Origin: Sphingomonas sp.
GTDB lineage: Bacteria > Pseudomonadota > Alphaproteobacteria > Sphingomonadales > Sphingomonadaceae
Assembly: GCA_019635535.1 (NCBI GenBank)
Contig: JAHBZH010000001.1
Location: 2,686,381-2,750,380, forward strand
Direction: 5' to 3'
DNA length: 64,000 bases
Shown: positions 17,971 to 25,365 of the stretch, one piece after another
How positions within the stretch are numbered: the first letter of the stretch is position 1
Layout of the letters: every line of letters starts with the position of its first letter
Program-made: the position numbers and the translations under genes
The notes under the pieces: model-generated
What the model saw: only the letters and a program-made list of their open reading frames with translations
Databases searched by the model: none
Told to the model about the DNA's origin: nothing

Positions 17971-18396
17971 TCAGCCGCGCGCGTTCGGGAATCCAGCACT
18001 TTCTTGGCCGGATTCCTCGAACGCCGCGATGATCGGGCATGGCCCCTGCCCGGATGCGGCACAGGCCGAGGCGAGCGTTGCCAGCGAGGCGCGCGCCGCC
18101 TTCAGCTCTGCGATCCTGGCATCGAGGGCGGCGATCCGCGCGGTCGCCAACTCCCGGGCGCGCTTTCGGTCTTCGCCCACGTCCAGCGCCAGCAATTCGC
18201 CGATCTGCTCCAGCGTGAACCCCGCCGCCTGCGCGGAACGGATGAACCGCAGCCGCCGGACGTCCGCCGCGCCATAATGCCGCACGCCGCCGGATTTCGC
18301 GGGCGTCTCCAGCAGCCCGCGCCGTTGATAGTAACGCACCGTCTCCACGCCGACGCCGCCCGCCTTGGCAAGCCGCGAAATGGTCATCGCCGCCAT
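17971..18396 (-). CDS. MerR-family regulator, mercury-type but lacking one Cys ligand
   Basis: A 141-residue MerR-family activator/repressor. The N-terminal winged helix is TISRLAKAGGVGVETVRYYQRRGLL with the RHYGAADVRRLRFI wing, followed by a long dimerisation coil and a metal-loop region CAASGQGPCPII with Cys112 and Cys120. These match Cys117 and Cys126 of Tn501 MerR. The position of MerR Cys82 is arginine here (VGEDRKRAREL), so the classical three-Cys mercury site is incomplete. ATG 18396 has GGAG 8 nt upstream. It precedes glpK by 20 nt and is divergent from a glutaredoxin/MauE fusion. Confidence 0.85.
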   Translation of the reverse strand: MAAMTISRLAKAGGVGVETVRYYQRRGLLETPAKSGGVRHYGAADVRRLRFIRSAQAAGFTLEQIGELLALDVGEDRKRARELATARIAALDARIAELKAARASLATLASACAASGQGPCPIIAAFEESGQESAGFPNARG

Positions 18397-18399
18397 CGC

Positions 18400-18431
18400 T
18401 TGACTCCGTACCATGGTCCGGACCCTATATG
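18400..18431 (+). promoter_or_regulatory. mer-type promoter/operator with 20-bp spacer
   Basis: TTGACT (18400-18405), a 20-bp spacer, then TATATG (18426-18431). MerR-family targets have an over-long 19-20 bp spacer that the activator untwists. The spacer begins CCGTAC and has a dyad around CCATGG. The first 12 bases, TTGACTCCGTAC, equal the start of the Tn501/Tn21-type mer operator as I recall it. It points at the glutaredoxin/MauE gene and overlaps the merR ribosome site, allowing autoregulation. Confidence 0.8.
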
Positions 18432-18494
18432 ACGTACGGCCCGTTCAGGAACAAGCGCGCGCCGGCCTCGCCCGGCGCCGGAAAGGAACTTCCG

Positions 18495-19256
18495 ATGACC
18501 TCCTCCGTCCCACGCCGCGCCACGCTGCATCGCATGGTGATGCCGGATCATGTCTGCCCTTATGGCCGCAAGGCGCTCTGGCTGCTGCGGCGCAAAGGCT
18601 ATGAAGTGGAAGATCGCTGGCTGACCACCCGCGCACAGACCGACGCCTTCAAGACCGAGCATGACGTGGCGACCACGCCCCAAGTCTTCATCGATGGAAC
18701 GCGGATCGGCGGCTATGACGATCTGCGCCGCCATTTCGGCCTCGGCGTCCGCGATCCCAGGGCGACCTCCTATGTGCCGGTGCTGGCCGTCTTCGCCGTC
18801 ACCGCCTTGATGGCGCTCGCTTTCAGCCAGTTCAGCCAGGGCTCGCCCTTCACGATCCGGGCGGCCGAATGGTTCATCGGCCTTTCCATGATGACGCTCG
18901 CCATGCTGAAGCTGCAGGACGTGGAGAGCTTTTCCAGCATGTTCCTGAACTACGATCTGCTGGCGCAGCGCTGGGTGCCTTATGGCTATATCTATCCGTT
19001 CGCGGAGCTGGGCGCGGGCGCGCTGATGGTCGCGCACGCGCTGGACTGGCTCTCCATTCCCGTCGCGCTCTTCATCGGGACGATCGGCGCGGTATCGGTG
19101 TTCAAGGCGGTCTATATCGACCGGCGCGAGCTCAAATGCGCCTGTGTCGGCGGCGGCAGCAGCGTGCCTCTGGGTTTCGTCTCGCTGACCGAGAATCTGA
19201 TGATGATCGCGATGGCGGTGTGGATGCTGACCCCGTGGAGCAATCTCGCGCACTAG
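18495..19256 (+). CDS. Glutaredoxin fused to MauE/DoxX-like membrane protein
   Basis: A 253-residue fusion starting at ATG 18495 with AAAGGA upstream. Residues 10-85 are a glutaredoxin-like thioredoxin fold with a single-Cys CPYG site at 21-24 and cis-Pro region TTPQVFIDGTRIGGYDDL. Residues 92-247 contain about five membrane helices of the MauE/DoxX redox-associated type, with a conserved C-A-C at 215-217 followed by VPLGFVSLTENL. The redox domain is probably cytoplasmic and may shuttle electrons or a bound metal to the membrane CxC. It is controlled by the mer-type promoter and followed by a small gene and glpD. Confidence 0.85.
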   Translation: MTSSVPRRATLHRMVMPDHVCPYGRKALWLLRRKGYEVEDRWLTTRAQTDAFKTEHDVATTPQVFIDGTRIGGYDDLRRHFGLGVRDPRATSYVPVLAVFAVTALMALAFSQFSQGSPFTIRAAEWFIGLSMMTLAMLKLQDVESFSSMFLNYDLLAQRWVPYGYIYPFAELGAGALMVAHALDWLSIPVALFIGTIGAVSVFKAVYIDRRELKCACVGGGSSVPLGFVSLTENLMMIAMAVWMLTPWSNLAH

Positions 19257-19293
19257 CCTCGCGCTTCTCGCGCTACGCCACTATAATCGCGCG

Positions 19294-19554
19294 ATGGATT
19301 TCGACGATCAGCTCCGCCGCCATTTCGGGACCGCCGATCTCGACACGCTCACGCCAGACGCGATCGGGGCGGGCATCGAGCGGATGCAGGTCGAATTCGG
19401 CCTCGAAAAGGACCGGGACCGGCGTTTCGCTTTGTGGACCCTGCTCCACATGCTCGGCGCCGCGCCCGATCTCGACGTCGCGTTCAAGGACGAAGAGGAC
19501 CGCGAGGCGGCGCGCGACTTCATGGACATGATCGACGCGGCGGACGAGGGCTGA
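19294..19554 (+). CDS. Conserved hypothetical protein, 86 aa
   Basis: Small acidic soluble protein (MDFDDQLRRHFGTADLDTL at the start). It is predicted mostly alpha-helical, with LEKDRDRRFALWTLLHMLG in the middle and DREAARDFMDMIDAADEG at the end. No membrane segment, cysteine or recognised domain. It sits 37 nt after the glutaredoxin fusion and 15 nt before glpD, so the three are probably one transcript. I do not recognise a function. Confidence 0.7.
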   Translation: MDFDDQLRRHFGTADLDTLTPDAIGAGIERMQVEFGLEKDRDRRFALWTLLHMLGAAPDLDVAFKDEEDREAARDFMDMIDAADEG

Positions 19555-19569
19555 CCCGGCCCGGCCGCG

Positions 19570-21015
19570 ATGGACAGCTTCGACCTTCTCGTCATCGGCG
19601 GCGGCATCAACGGCTGCGCGATCGCGCGCGACGCGGCGGGGCGCGGGCTGTCCGTGCTGCTGGTCGAGAAGGACGATCTGGCCAGCCATACCAGCTCGGC
19701 TTCGTCCAAGCTGATCCATGGCGGGCTGCGCTATCTGGAGCAGTACGATTTCAAGCTGGTGAGGGAATCTCTGCACGAGCGCGAGACGATGCTGCGCACC
19801 GCGCCGCACATCGTTCATCCGCTGCGCTTCATCCTGCCCCGGCCGCCGGGCGGGCGTCCATGGTGGATGATCCGTATCGGCCTGATGCTCTACGATCTTC
19901 TGGCGGGCCGGCGCTCGAGCCTGCCCCGCTCGCGCGGGGTCGGGAAAAACGACGAAGCCGCCCGCGCGCCCTTGCGCGATCCGGCGGCGAAGCTCGCCGC
20001 CTATTGGGACGCGCGGGTGGACGATGCCCGGCTGGTCGTTCTCAACGCGCTCGACGCGCAGGAGCGCGGCGCCGAGATCGCGACCCGCACCGAATTCCTC
20101 TCCGCGCGACGCGAGCGCGATCACTGGATCGCCAAACTGTCCGGCGGCCGGACCGTGACGGCGCGGATCATCGTCAACGCGGCCGGCCCCTGGGTCTCCG
20201 AAGTCTTGAACGGTCGGCTGGGCGAGCAGGGCGAAAGCCGCGTCCGGCTGGTGCGGGGCAGCCATATCGCCGTGCCGCGCCTCCATGACGGCGATCATGC
20301 CTATATCCTGCCGCAACCGGACGGGCGCGTCGTCTTCGTCCTGCCCTACGGCCCGAACAGCCTGATCGGCACGACCGACGCCCCGACGGACAGGCCGGAC
20401 GATGCGGCGATCGCTCCGGCTGAAACCGATTATCTCTGCGCCGCCGCCAATGCCTATCTGCGCCGCCAGGTCGCGCCCGAAGACGTCATCTGGTCCTATG
20501 CCGGCATTCGCGCTCTCCATGACGACGGTGCGGCCGAGGCGAGCAAGATCACGCGCGACTACCGGCTGGAGCTGGACGACGCGCCCGGCGCGAAGCTGCT
20601 GTCGGTCTTCGGCGGCAAGCTGACCACGGCGCGCGCCCTCGCCATCGACACCCTCGACAGGCTCGGCATCGGCGGCTTCAAGTTCACCGCCACGTCGCCG
20701 CTGCCGGGCGGGCAGATCCTGCCAGGCTTCAATGCCTGGATGAACGAACTGGCCAAGTGGATGCCCGCGCCGATGCTCGATCGCCTCAGCCGCGCTTACG
20801 GCACCCGGCTCGACCGCATCCTCGACGGCGTCGACAGCCTCGCCGACATGGGCCGGCATTTCGGCGCGGACCTCTACGAAGCCGAAGTCCGCTATCTCAT
20901 GACCCACGAATGGGCGCGCACCGCCGAGGACATATTGTGGCGCCGCACCAAATTGGGCCTCGGTCTCGCGCCGAAGGAGCAGGCGGCGCTGGCCGCCTGG
21001 TTGAAACAGGCCTGA
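19570..21015 (+). CDS. glpD: Aerobic glycerol-3-phosphate dehydrogenase
   Basis: Membrane-associated FAD enzyme oxidising sn-glycerol 3-phosphate to dihydroxyacetone phosphate and reducing quinone. The 481-residue product has FDLLVIGGGINGCAIARDAAGRG for FAD binding, ASSKLIHGGLRYLEQYDFKLV, VRLVRGSHIAVPRL, GTTDAPTD and FGGKLTTARALA. The C-terminal domain ends in YLMTHEWARTAEDILWRRTKLGLGL, typical of GlpD. It lies 15 nt after a small gene in the glutaredoxin-led transcript and ends 1 nt before a convergent protease gene. Confidence 0.96.
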   Translation: MDSFDLLVIGGGINGCAIARDAAGRGLSVLLVEKDDLASHTSSASSKLIHGGLRYLEQYDFKLVRESLHERETMLRTAPHIVHPLRFILPRPPGGRPWWMIRIGLMLYDLLAGRRSSLPRSRGVGKNDEAARAPLRDPAAKLAAYWDARVDDARLVVLNALDAQERGAEIATRTEFLSARRERDHWIAKLSGGRTVTARIIVNAAGPWVSEVLNGRLGEQGESRVRLVRGSHIAVPRLHDGDHAYILPQPDGRVVFVLPYGPNSLIGTTDAPTDRPDDAAIAPAETDYLCAAANAYLRRQVAPEDVIWSYAGIRALHDDGAAEASKITRDYRLELDDAPGAKLLSVFGGKLTTARALAIDTLDRLGIGGFKFTATSPLPGGQILPGFNAWMNELAKWMPAPMLDRLSRAYGTRLDRILDGVDSLADMGRHFGADLYEAEVRYLMTHEWARTAEDILWRRTKLGLGLAPKEQAALAAWLKQA

Positions 21016-21016
21016 G

Positions 21017-22312
21017 CTATTCGTTTCGCACCGGCGCGCCAAGCTCCAGCCGCATCGCCGCGAAATCCAGCGTATAGCTTTCGAACGCGCGCAGCAGGTT
21101 CGATCCCAGCACACCGTAATGGCGTCCCGCCGGTCCGTCGCCGGGCAGCGTCACCGGGATGTCCGGCAGCACCAGCGTGCGTCCCGCAAGCCCGACCGGC
21201 ACATCCGTCCAGTTCGCGACGCGCGACTGGCGGGCGCCGCCCGCGCTGGCCAGCCGGACATCCCGGGTTTCGAGCGCCGCCACGATTTCCGGATGGGCCT
21301 CGGCATAGAGCGCGCTCAGGCTGGTCTGATTGGCCCCGGTGTCGAGAAAGAGCGGCACCGGCCGGCCGTCGATGGTCACATCGATATAGAGATCGTTGCC
21401 GTCGGCATGCATGTTCTGGACGCCGTCGGATGGCGGGTCGCCGGGCAGAATGGTCAGGCGGCCCGCATTCTCCATCCTGAGCCGGCCGAGCGCGCGCATC
21501 ACCGGCAGGCCGACGATCGCGCGAATGTCGTAGCCGCCCGGCACCTGCGGGAAGGTAAGCTGCGCATCGTCGATGATGAGGAAGGGCACGTTGCGGATCA
21601 CCGTCCCGGCGATCTCGATCCGCTCCGCCACCCCGACCCGCACCGGCACCGTGCCCTGGACGCCGTTGCCGACTTCCGCCGCATCCTCCAGCACGCGCAC
21701 GCCCAGCCGTTCGGCGGTCGCCGCCGACAGCACCGACAGCGCCGCGCCGGTGTCGAACACCGCTTCCTGCGCGGCCCCGTTCACCGCGAAATCGATGCGC
21801 GGCAGGCCGACCCGGTCCACTCGTGCCGGCGCGGCGCCCGCCACCACGCCGCCGTCCACGACCTGGGCGGGCTGGCCGGCCAGCAAAGCGGCGAGCCGCC
21901 ACATTCGTCCCGCACCTTCCGCGCCGTCGCGGCCGGCCGCAAGCAACTCCGCCTCCAGCACCTGGCCGAGCCGGGCCGCCTCGGCATAGACGCCGTCCGC
22001 GAAGGCAACCGAAGCGAGGAGGGCCAATGCGGCACGGCGCCGATCCAGGTCCTCGCCTTGCGCCAGTCGTCGCAGCACCGGATCGGCCGCCATGCCGGAC
22101 TCGTAGCGCGCGGCGGCGATCCGGGCGCGCAGCAGGGCGCGCTCGTCCGCGTCGGCCGCTTCATCGAGCGCGCGCGCGATCGGCGCCATGTCGCCCCGCC
22201 CCGCCGCCGCGAACAGGGCGTCGAGCGTCGGGGGCTGCGCCGGCGCGGGCGGCGCCATCATCAGCATGGCGCCGCCCGACAGGATCAGCAGCGCATATTT
22301 CATTCCAGCCAT
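21017..22312 (-). CDS. Secreted two-lobed retropepsin-like aspartic protease
   Basis: A 431-residue exported protein with a signal peptide over about residues 1-26 (LLILSGGAMLMMAPPAPAQ). Residues 30-150 form a helical, repeat-like region. Two retropepsin-type domains follow, each with a catalytic DTGA: 187-190 (AVFDTGAALSVLS) and 324-327 (LFLDTGANQTSLS), with the second-strand motifs GLPVMRALGRLRM and GVLGSNLLRAFESYTLDF. Two half-sites in one chain could form a pepsin-like monomer. Start ATG 22312 follows AAAGGGCGAGG; an inner ATG at 22303 is possible. Periplasmic role unknown. Confidence 0.82.
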   Translation of the reverse strand: MAGMKYALLILSGGAMLMMAPPAPAQPPTLDALFAAAGRGDMAPIARALDEAADADERALLRARIAAARYESGMAADPVLRRLAQGEDLDRRRAALALLASVAFADGVYAEAARLGQVLEAELLAAGRDGAEGAGRMWRLAALLAGQPAQVVDGGVVAGAAPARVDRVGLPRIDFAVNGAAQEAVFDTGAALSVLSAATAERLGVRVLEDAAEVGNGVQGTVPVRVGVAERIEIAGTVIRNVPFLIIDDAQLTFPQVPGGYDIRAIVGLPVMRALGRLRMENAGRLTILPGDPPSDGVQNMHADGNDLYIDVTIDGRPVPLFLDTGANQTSLSALYAEAHPEIVAALETRDVRLASAGGARQSRVANWTDVPVGLAGRTLVLPDIPVTLPGDGPAGRHYGVLGSNLLRAFESYTLDFAAMRLELGAPVRNE

Positions 22313-22338
22313 CGCCTCGCCCTTTCCAACCGCTCTTG

Positions 22339-22398
22339 CTCTTGTCGCAAGAGACGAATAGTATCGTATCGGAAATATTATTTATCGTATTACGATAA
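22339..22398. promoter_or_regulatory. Two palindromes between protease and DUF2975 genes
   Basis: CTCTTG-TCG-CAAGAG (22339-22353) and the AT-rich TTATCGTA-T-TACGATAA (22382-22398) are perfect inverted repeats in the 103-bp divergent spacer. A further TATCGTA half-site lies at 22362-22368. The second palindrome is 18 bp before the DUF2975 start and fits an operator for the HTH regulator encoded downstream. Confidence 0.55.
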
Positions 22399-22415
22399 TT
22401 TATGGATGTCAATCA

Positions 22416-22910
22416 ATGACGAGCAACCCTCTTGTCGCCCGCACCGCGCGCCGGCTGCGCGTCATGACCCTGCTCGGTACCGCCCTGGTGGCGGCCGGGT
22501 TCGTCGCCGGGGCGGCGGCATTGGTGATGGGCCGGGACGCCGCTCTGCCCGGCATGTCGATCGAGGCCGGCGGGCTGCCGCCGATGCCGGCGGCGATCAT
22601 GATGGCGCTGTTCGGCCTGCTCATCGTCCTCGCTCTGCTGCGCCTCGCCGCGATGCTGCGCGAAGTGGAACGGGGCGTGCCTTTTCCGGCGGCGGCGCTG
22701 CGCGGCTTCGCCCGTTATCTCTGCCTGGCCGTGATCGCCTCGCTGGCCGGCCCGCCGGCCCTGGCCGCCATATGGGGCGTCGAGCCGGTCACATTGTCGT
22801 TCGATTCCAATCAGGTGCTGATGCTGCTCGTCACCGGCATGCTGTTCCTGGTCGCGCGGCTGCTCGATGAGGCACGGGCGATCGCCGACGACGCCAGCCA
22901 GATCGTCTGA
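22416..22910 (+). CDS. DUF2975 membrane protein
   Basis: A 164-residue integral membrane protein with four predicted helices (about 18-38, 59-77, 103-122 and 130-149) and LREVERGVPFPAAALRGFARY between helices 2 and 3, as is typical of DUF2975. Members usually occur in a two-gene unit with a small Cro/CI-type regulator, exactly as here (8-nt gap). Function is unknown; a role as membrane partner of the regulator is inferred. AT-rich palindromes precede the gene. Confidence 0.85.
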   Translation: MTSNPLVARTARRLRVMTLLGTALVAAGFVAGAAALVMGRDAALPGMSIEAGGLPPMPAAIMMALFGLLIVLALLRLAAMLREVERGVPFPAAALRGFARYLCLAVIASLAGPPALAAIWGVEPVTLSFDSNQVLMLLVTGMLFLVARLLDEARAIADDASQIV

Positions 22911-22918
22911 GGCGCGCC

Positions 22919-23149
22919 ATGGCCATTCTCGTCCGGCTCGATGTCATGCTGGCGCTGAGGAAAGCGAAGTCGAAGGACCTTGCCGGCCATGTCGGCATCA
23001 CCGAAACCAATCTCAGCCTGCTCAAGTCCGGCCGGGTGAAAGGCATCCGCTTCGAGACGCTGGATAAGATCTGCGAATATCTCGAGTGCCAGCCTGGCGA
23101 CCTGCTGGTCTGGGAACCGGACCCGGCGGGCGTGAACGACGATGCCTGA
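22919..23149 (+). CDS. Cro/CI-type HTH regulator (YozG-like)
   Basis: A 76-residue single-domain DNA-binding protein. The helix-turn-helix is KDLAGHVGITETNLSLLKSG, followed by GIRFETLDKICEYLECQPGDLLVW, which is characteristic of the small XRE regulators paired with DUF2975. It follows the DUF2975 gene by 8 nt. Probable autorepressor acting on the AT-rich palindrome at 22382-22398. It converges on a membrane protein gene 3 nt away. Confidence 0.88.
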   Translation: MAILVRLDVMLALRKAKSKDLAGHVGITETNLSLLKSGRVKGIRFETLDKICEYLECQPGDLLVWEPDPAGVNDDA

Positions 23150-23152
23150 CGC

Positions 23153-23593
23153 TCAGCGCAGCCAGCCGCGTCCGGCCGCCATGTGCGAGAACCAGAGCAG
23201 GAAAACACCCAGCACGACGATGAAGAGCGGGAAGGCCGCCGCCTCCACCAGCGGATAGAGGCTCAGGATCGGGCTCGCCAGGAACACCCAGCCGAACTGG
23301 ATCAACACCGCGACCAGCGAGACGAGATAGGCGGTCCGCGCCAGCCGCCGCCTCAGCAGCAGCGCCCCCGCGCCGGCCAGCGAAATCCATACCGCCACCG
23401 CATAGGCACCGGTCGCCCAGCCCGGCATCGCCGCCCATATCTGCTGCTGCGCCGCCGGCAAGCGGGCGAAATCCTCGGGGCTGATTGTGACCTGCGAGAC
23501 ATAGGCGAAGCAGCCGGCCGCCGCCCACATCAGGGCCAGCACCGCGACGATCCAGTACCAGACCGGCACCGGCGGATTCGCTTCGGTCGCCAT
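23153..23593 (-). CDS. Hypothetical four-helix membrane protein
   Basis: A 146-residue membrane protein from ATG 23593, chosen over 23599 because GGGGAGG is correctly spaced only for it. Predicted helices lie at about 11-31, 58-78, 84-104 and 110-133. The loop after helix 1 contains SPEDFARLPAAQQQIWAAMP, a pattern seen in small sphingomonad sugar/ion-transport-like or DUF-type membrane proteins that lack an assigned function. Nothing nearby on its strand suggests an operon. Confidence 0.7.
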   Translation of the reverse strand: MATEANPPVPVWYWIVAVLALMWAAAGCFAYVSQVTISPEDFARLPAAQQQIWAAMPGWATGAYAVAVWISLAGAGALLLRRRLARTAYLVSLVAVLIQFGWVFLASPILSLYPLVEAAAFPLFIVVLGVFLLWFSHMAAGRGWLR

Positions 23594-23676
23594 GTTCATC
23601 CTCCCCTTGTCTGTCCGGCGCGCACCATGCGCCCCGTGCGACGCACTTTCAATCACGTGCGAGGGAAGGGAGACGC

Positions 23677-23700
23677 AAAAAGGGGGCCGCGCGGGCCCCC
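23677..23700 (-). terminator. rplQ: Intrinsic terminator after rplQ
   Basis: GGGGGCC (23682-23688) pairs with GGCCCCC (23694-23700), followed on the minus strand by five T residues (23681-23677). It lies 26 nt past the rplQ stop. Confidence 0.8.
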
Positions 23701-23726
23701 TTCATGTTTCAATATCGAAGGACTGA

Positions 23727-24149
23727 TCAGGCCGCTTCGAGTTCCTCGTCCGCGCCCTGCACCGGGCCCGAATCCTGCCCCTTGGCGGCGGGATCGCGAT
23801 CGACCAGCTCGATGATCGCCATCGGCGCGGCGTCGGAGGCGCGGATACCGGCCTTCAGCACCCGGCAATAGCCGCCGGCGCGCTCGGCGTAGCGCGGCGC
23901 CAGCACGTCGAACAGCTTCACCAGCTGCGCGTCGTCGAGCAGGCGGGCATGGGCGAGGCGGCGGTTGGACAGGCCACCCTTCTTGGCGAGCGTGATCAGC
24001 TTCTCGACATAGGGCCGAAGCTCCTTCGCCTTGGGCAGCGTGGTCGTGATCTGCTCGTGCTTGATCAGGGCGGCGGCCATGTTGCGGAACATGGCGGTGC
24101 GGTGGCTGGAGGTGCGGCCGAGCTTGCGGCCGCCGACGCGATGACGCAT
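23727..24149 (-). CDS. rplQ: 50S ribosomal protein L17
   Basis: Large-subunit protein L17 near the exit tunnel, 140 residues. The family start [25 protein letters not shown] and the [26 protein letters not shown] segment are clear. The C-terminus carries an acidic alphaproteobacterial extension ([17 protein letters not shown]). ATG 24149 follows GGAAGAAG. In most bacteria rplQ directly follows rpoA; here the upstream gene is phyR, and rplQ has its own candidate promoter, leader hairpin and terminator, so it appears detached from the alpha operon. Confidence 0.95.
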   Translation of the reverse strand: MRHRVGGRKLGRTSSHRTAMFRNMAAALIKHEQITTTLPKAKELRPYVEKLITLAKKGGLSNRRLAHARLLDDAQLVKLFDVLAPRYAERAGGYCRVLKAGIRASDAAPMAIIELVDRDPAAKGQDSGPVQGADEELEAA

Positions 24150-24197
24150 GTCTTCTTCCTTCGTTCGTCCCGGAGCCGTTTCAGGTACTCCGGGCCA

Positions 24198-24220
24198 GGC
24201 CGTCGAGAAGGGGGACGGCC
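24198..24220 (-). promoter_or_regulatory. Stem-loop in rplQ leader
   Basis: GGCCGTC (24198-24204) and GACGGCC (24214-24220) form a 7-bp stem with a 9-nt loop, 49-71 nt upstream of the rplQ start. A leader hairpin before a stand-alone ribosomal protein gene could serve autogenous control, but no L17 target site can be recognised. Confidence 0.4.
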
Positions 24221-24268
24221 CAGACCCCAAAAGCAAAGGCGGACCCGTGGCCCGCCGCGCGGGGGAGC

Positions 24269-24297
24269 GCCTAGAGCCAACCGGCCGCCTCTGTCAA
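24269..24297 (-). promoter_or_regulatory. Candidate housekeeping promoter for rplQ
   Basis: On the minus strand TTGACA (24297-24292) is a perfect -35. A 17-bp spacer leads to CTAGGC (24274-24269), a weak -10; an 18-bp spacer gives TAGGCG. It lies just beyond the phyR stop and would give a leader of about 115 nt. The -35 is convincing and the -10 is not. Confidence 0.5.
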
Positions 24298-24299
24298 GG

Positions 24300-25097
24300 T
24301 CAGGCGGGCACGGTGGCGCTGTCGAAGAACAGCGCCTGCGCGATCGCCGCCTTCACGGTCGCGCGCTGGAAGGGCTTGGTGATGAGGAAGGTCGGCTCCG
24401 GTCGCTCGCCGGTCAGCAGCCGCTCCGGAAAGGCGGTGATGAAGATGACCGGCACCTGGAACTCGCTCAGAATGTCCTTGACCGCGTCGATGCCGGAACT
24501 GTCGTCGGCGAGCTGGATGTCGGCCAGAACCAGGCCCGGCCGGTTCGCCATCGCCAGTGCGACCGCCTCGTCGCGGGTGACGGCGACGCCAGTGACGTTG
24601 TGGCCGAGGTCGCGCACGATCGTTTCGATGTCCATCGCGATGATCGGCTCGTCTTCAATGATGAGGACGTCGGCATGGGTCTGCCGCTCGATCTCCGCCA
24701 ACGCTTCGCCGACCAGTTCTTCGACCTCGTCGGACGAAGCGCCGATCAGATAGCCGGCATCGTCGGGCGTGAAGCCCTCCATCGCGGTCAGCAGCAGTGC
24801 CTGGCGCGACAGCGGCGTCACCCGCGCGAGCCGCGCCTGCGCGATGCCTTCGGCGCTCTCGGCGGCGGTTCCGAAGCCGGGCGCTTCCTCGATATTAGCC
24901 GACGACCAGATCGCGTGGAAGGTGCGGTACAGGCCGAGCCGCGGATCGACGCCGCGCGGGAAATCGTCGGGCGCGGCGACGATCGCTTCCAGGGAAGCGC
25001 GTACGAAAGCATCGCCATGGCCCTGACTGCCGGTCAGCGCCCGCGCGTAGCGGCGAAGAAAGGGAAGGTGCGGCGCGAGTTCCTGGCCCAGCGACAT
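24300..25097 (-). CDS. phyR: General stress response regulator PhyR
   Basis: Anti-anti-sigma response regulator. The 265 residues split into an N-terminal ECF sigma-like domain (about 1-135; HLPFLRRYARALTGSQ, then LSRQALLLTAMEGFTPDDAGYLIG) and a C-terminal receiver (about 142-260). In the receiver, Asp193 (LADIQL) is the phosphorylation site, with acidic pocket EDE at 148-150 and the PhyR-type VIFITAFPERLLTG and ITKPF. When phosphorylated, its sigma-like domain captures NepR and frees EcfG. It is divergent from nepR/phyP. Confidence 0.96.
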   Translation of the reverse strand: MSLGQELAPHLPFLRRYARALTGSQGHGDAFVRASLEAIVAAPDDFPRGVDPRLGLYRTFHAIWSSANIEEAPGFGTAAESAEGIAQARLARVTPLSRQALLLTAMEGFTPDDAGYLIGASSDEVEELVGEALAEIERQTHADVLIIEDEPIIAMDIETIVRDLGHNVTGVAVTRDEAVALAMANRPGLVLADIQLADDSSGIDAVKDILSEFQVPVIFITAFPERLLTGERPEPTFLITKPFQRATVKAAIAQALFFDSATVPA

Positions 25098-25211
25098 CCG
25101 TTCGTCTCCTCTCGATGTCCCGGCAGGCTATGGGATGGGCAGCCGCCGGTTGCAAGTCGTACCAACGCGGGACGCAGCCGAAACGATCCCGCCCCGCCCT
25201 CGCTTGTGAGT

Positions 25212-25236
25212 GGAACCATCGTCGGAGTTTTTTGTT
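25212..25236 (+). promoter_or_regulatory. Near-consensus sigma-EcfG promoter for nepR
   Basis: GGAAC (25212-25216), N16, TGTT (25233-25236): one mismatch to GGAAC-N16-CGTT. It lies 130-140 bp before nepR and suggests feedback control. The element is flanked symmetrically (GGAACC ... GTTTCC), giving a poorer GGAAA-N17-GGTT on the opposite strand toward phyR. Confidence 0.5.
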
Positions 25237-25365
25237 TCCAAGCCCATGCGGCCCCATTATCCGGGTCGCGGTGACTGGCACCCGTTTTTTCACGAGGCGG
25301 GCGGAGGGAAGTACTTACTCGGACAGGTCGAGGCTGCGGATCGCGGCTCGAAAGGGCCGTGAGGG

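Noticed and set aside
18485..18509. GGAAC with CGTC at the correct distance, as a possible GSR promoter
   Set aside because: The -10 has a mismatch and the element overlaps the ribosome site and first codons of the glutaredoxin fusion gene.
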